Below, one piece after another: positions 61,300 to 64,000 of a DNA stretch of 64,000 nt. Location of the stretch: the NCBI RefSeq assembly GCF_019649055.1, contig NW_026570228.1, positions 1,736,001 to 1,800,000 of the forward strand, given 5' to 3'. Below the pieces are notes generated by a model, which was not told the DNA's origin, searched no databases, and saw only the letters and a list, made by a program, of their open reading frames with translations. The position numbers were made by a program, and so were the translations under genes. Within the stretch, counting starts at the first letter, position 1; the number at the start of each line of letters is the position of its first letter. The stretch is from Paramacrobiotus metropolitanus. Taxonomy: Eukaryota > Tardigrada > Eutardigrada > Parachela > Macrobiotidae.

Positions 61300-61360
61300 G
61301 TCACGCTGGGATTTTAGTAATTTCATACAGGAATTCGGACTATTATATACACAGACCATG
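61300..61360 (-). repeat. P element terminal inverted repeat, right (61 bp)
   Basis: Mirror of 55912-55972 without mismatch. Ends ...ACAGACCATG and is followed by the second CCTCTAT. Confidence 0.96.
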
Positions 61361-61367
61361 CCTCTAT
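61361..61367 (+). repeat. Target-site duplication, right (CCTCTAT)
   Basis: Second copy of 55905-55911; from here the interrupted Kelch exon resumes. Confidence 0.9.
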
Positions 61368-62496
61368 ACCATACACTGAAAGCCAAAGCGTCAGTAATGA
61401 ATCCCAACGGGTTTGCGGTGGCCGTTGGCCGTTGGCCGGGAACTGATTGTTGCCAGCACGCCAACTTCCGGCAAGAATGAAGTTATGGCGATGGACTGCG
61501 TTACCGGCGCCACGCGCACCCTTGTTGAAAACTCTCCCTTTGATGACTGCATTTGTGTGGTGGCGGTGGGCAGTGAAATCTACGGTGCTGGAAAAATTCC
61601 CTCTAACTGGTACAGTTATGATATGAATTCTGGACAGATCTGCCGAGCATCCCAGTTGCCCTTCTATAGAGAGGAAGGAGCTATGACTGTTTCACAGGAT
61701 TTATCAGGCCATACCCAAGTTGATATGGAGAGAACTCTAGAGGGCAAGAAAGCGGGCTACTATTATTATAACCGGTTAGAATTTACGTATATAGAAAAAG
61801 TCACTAGTCGGGATAGTATAACTATTGATTTGTCTGTATGTACTTGGCAGGACATCAATGGCGGCCTATCCGCTGCCTCATGGTACAATCTGGTTCACCT
61901 CCGTCGGCGCTATGGAAACGGCAGAAAATATTAAGGATGCAGTGAGTATGGTGGAAATGTATGATACTCGTACAAATAAATGGCAGCAGCATGCCGTTTG
62001 GACGGATAAAAACCAGTTCCATCATCGTTGCGGAACGATCGTCTTCGAAGGGTATCTGTACTTCACGGGTGGCTGTTCCGCTACAGAATACTGGGACGTA
62101 AAGCCGCACGCAGTGACCGCCTGCTACCGCGTATCTCTCTCCGACGCCACCCCGCAACCGCAGCCCATTGCCCACCTGAACGTTGCTCGTTATGATCATT
62201 CCATCTTTATCAAAGACGAGCATATCTGGGTGTACGGCGGAACGACCCACGTCGACGGCAACAAACAGGAAAGTACATTGTTCGAATGTTATGATCGAAA
62301 TGCCGATCGTTGGATGGCTATGCCAGTCTCTATGTCGCAAGATCTGCAGGCGGAACTGATTAAGGAGAACTATCAACAGAAAACTTTTTTCCTCCCACTG
62401 CGCGCTCCGGTGGTGAGCGATGGGGGCGTTTGCCAGCGATTTTATGAAGGCGACGAAAAAAAGGTTTTTTACCGGACGTCGAGCGATAAAATCTAA

Positions 62497-63693
62497 TGGC
62501 CTACTGGGTTGGATTTGGACGACTGAATGATTTTGTAGCGGTATTAATTTTACTCACTTCCCTGATATTCCTTGATATTAACGTTTAAAGGTCGCACGAT
62601 AAAGTAACACTATCTTTGAAGTTGAGAGAATTTGGTATATCTAGCCAAGTGTACGTACGCGTGTTTCTAAGTCTTTTTTATTGTACGAGTATGCATTTTA
62701 TCAGTTATTGGTTTGGATACGCGAACTTACAGTTTCTTTGTGGTTCAATAAAGCTTTGCATAATGTTCGTGAAATTTTCTGCACAAACTAGTTTCCATCG
62801 TGCCACCAAGTGTCACCAATTAAGATCAGTCATATGATATCTACGATTTATGAAGAAAAAAGTTTGTTGGTAAAATTAAAAATCTGGACATTTCTGCAAT
62901 AACCGTATGTGTACAGTACTACAAGTTCTACAACCAAATGTACAAAACTTTATGTGCGGCGCGCATTCTGCTGCAGCGCGGATAAATCAGCACACCATTT
63001 AAAAGCGCAAATAAATAGTCAGACCCTGATAGAAATTAAGCAATATCCAGTGCAGCAGTGGCCGAAAACAGCATCCCGGCGCATTTCTCTTTCGATCTTT
63101 CTCCAACATGTCAGCCGGCGGAAGTTGCGCGATGCTGCGTGCATTTCATAGGGGCCTCGATTGTGTTATCCGCTTGCCAAAAAAACCGTGCCATGCATTC
63201 TTCCACCACTCTCTCTCTCTCCATCCAAATTATATGGAAACTCATGAGTGAGAAGTACCCAGGATATAGTCTCATCATCCTGGTGCAAAAACTCCAAGCA
63301 GCTGCTGTCTGCCTCACACCCGCATCTATTTTTTTATTTTTAAACCCAGCCTAACCGTTATAAACGCATATATTCCACTTGTCTCCGTACGGCACGGAAT
63401 AGGGCGCGTCCTTCTCCACAGTAAACTGATCATTGACATTACACCGCCTAAATTTATGTTATTTTTCTAAACATATATTTCCCGTCCCAGGCCGGAAGTG
63501 CACACGAAGAAAAAACCTACCGCCGCCACTTTGTACGTATATCATATATGTCAGTCAGCATATACTGCGTGTACGACTGGTATACTGTGCAAATATATAC
63601 GGATTATAATTTGATATTTCTGTATATTTGTGCGGTTAAAGTACATTGCAAGATATATACAACCACATCAGCGAGATTCACGGTGGAGACGTT
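62497..63693. other. Spacer before the PDZ gene
   Basis: Probable 3' flank of the dead Kelch gene, then AT-rich sequence and a CTCTCTCTC run near 63210. The last 150 bp are probably promoter and 5' UTR of the PDZ gene (TATA-like runs near 63590). Nothing else. Confidence 0.4.
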
Positions 63694-64000
63694 ATGGCAG
63701 CGCTAGGGCCCCGCTCATTGATTGCGGTACAGCTCCACCGGAATGCTTTCAATAAACCCTGGGGATTTCGTCTGCAGGGCGGCGCTGACCAGGGCCAAGC
63801 ACTGACTGTCCAGCGGGTATGTTCAATCCTGTGGTATATATTTACGCGCTTGCAGATACTTTCGTTTACCGCCTAACATTTCTTAATATTGCTTTTATCC
63901 CCATCTTATTGTTACAAACTGTATTATAGAATTTTTTAAAAATAAACTTGGATTAGTGGTGCAAGCAGTCACCATGGCCATCATGCTTTATCGTGCTCTC
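63694..64000 (+). CDS. PDZ-domain protein of the ZASP/ALP-Enigma family, first coding exon
   Basis: Coding 63694-63826, then donor GTATGT; the rest of the gene lies past the window end. MAALGPRSLIAVQLHRNAF leads straight into KPWGFRLQGGADQGQALTVQ. The PWGFRLQGG carboxylate-binding loop followed by a D.GQ.L.VQ strand is the hallmark N-terminal PDZ of ALP/Enigma proteins (ZASP, LDB3, PDLIM), which binds alpha-actinin at Z-discs. The ATG at 63694 gives the usual short leader before the PDZ; an upstream in-frame ATG at 63646 would add 16 residues. The ALP-like gene at 30-35 kb lacks exactly this domain. Confidence 0.88.

Larger units (their letters stand above)
55912..61360 (-). mobile_element. 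P-family DNA transposon, 5,449 bp, structurally whole
   Basis: Both ends carry a perfect 61-bp terminal inverted repeat starting CATGGTCTGT; Drosophila P begins CATGATG. A 14-bp internal inverted repeat, AATACACACTCTGC, sits 40 bp inside the left repeat and about 29 bp inside the right one, recalling the 11-bp internal repeats of P. Inside, on the minus strand, are an accessory coding region and then a THAP/P-type transposase with one short intron. No stops interrupt either. Identical end repeats and open frames point to a recent insertion. Confidence 0.95.
55132..62496 (+). pseudogene. BACK-Kelch (KLHL-like) pseudogene split by a P element
   Basis: Exon 1, 55132-55302, and exon 2 from 55580 encode a BACK domain: FVESDAFLQCSFAKAMEVL, SDEFAPRSEASVYK, then AVMRWCSHEATER. 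Kelch-like repeats follow right of the P element (EMYDTRTNKWQQH, FTGGCSATEYW, HIWVYGGTTHVDGN, then FECYDRNADRWMAMPV), ending at 62496. Intact relatives are BTB-BACK-Kelch adaptors of CUL3 ubiquitin ligases. Damage: no BTB domain upstream; a frame change near 55621, between ATER and MQHLYPLLEG; the P element at 55912-61360 inside the exon; a tandem 7-bp GTTGGCC duplication at 61424-61437 that shifts the frame from GFAVAVG to RELIVAST; and another frame change between about 61870 and 61920. Several independent breaks point to a dead gene, probably before the transposon arrived. Confidence 0.85.

Overview
The window reads as nuclear DNA of a small-genome animal, most likely an ecdysozoan. Genes have several short exons joined by GT..AG introns. 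The products are animal proteins: a CPEB1/Orb-type translation regulator, protein-only RNase P, an LRP2-binding-protein-like Sel1 protein, a chitin-binding cuticle or gut-lining protein, a PDZ protein of the ZASP/ALP-Enigma group, and secreted neuropeptide-type precursors. AT-rich spacers alternate with GC-richer exons. A tardigrade is my best guess, but no single sequence here proves it.

Layout, left to right. 1-4690 (+): 3' part of a CPEB1/orb gene, with a retroelement relic and a nearly perfect 613-bp foldback element in its introns. 6147-9926 (+): PRORP, seven exons. 10399-12831 (+): a two-exon coiled-coil protein of unknown role. 14351-14752 (+) and 16117-17398 (+): two small secreted peptide precursors, one starting like an adipokinetic hormone and one with an amidated GWAAGP peptide. 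17399-22265: an almost gene-free AT-rich stretch. 22266-23769 (+): chitin-binding protein with a long Thr-rich mucin-like tail and a one-base frame break at a C6 run. 26803-29136 (+): LRP2BP-like gene, four exons. 30424-35387 (-): five-exon ALP/Enigma-related gene without PDZ or LIM domains. 38780-40870: complex satellite built on a 126-bp unit. 44400-45285: LINE/SINE-type tails and a 197-bp tandem duplication. 45416-49530 (+): F-box gene with an unusual N-terminal module. 49715-54560: a decayed segmental copy of the 30-36 kb gene, itself carrying a 1.2-kb insertion flanked by 9-bp direct repeats. 55132-62496 (+): BACK-Kelch pseudogene split by a 5,449-bp P element that looks whole. 63694-end (+): first coding exon of a PDZ protein of the ZASP/ALP-Enigma group.

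The most notable item is the P element at 55912-61360. It has perfect 61-bp terminal inverted repeats, a 14-bp internal inverted repeat, a CCTCTAT target duplication, and a full-length THAP/P-type transposase of about 1,097 residues. It also carries a second same-strand coding region (227 residues, coiled-coil start) that classic Drosophila P elements lack.

Exon joins for PRORP, the coiled-coil gene, LRP2BP, the F-box gene and the ALP-like gene each sum to a multiple of three with consistent intron phases, which supports them. All family names rest on recognition by eye; no search was run.
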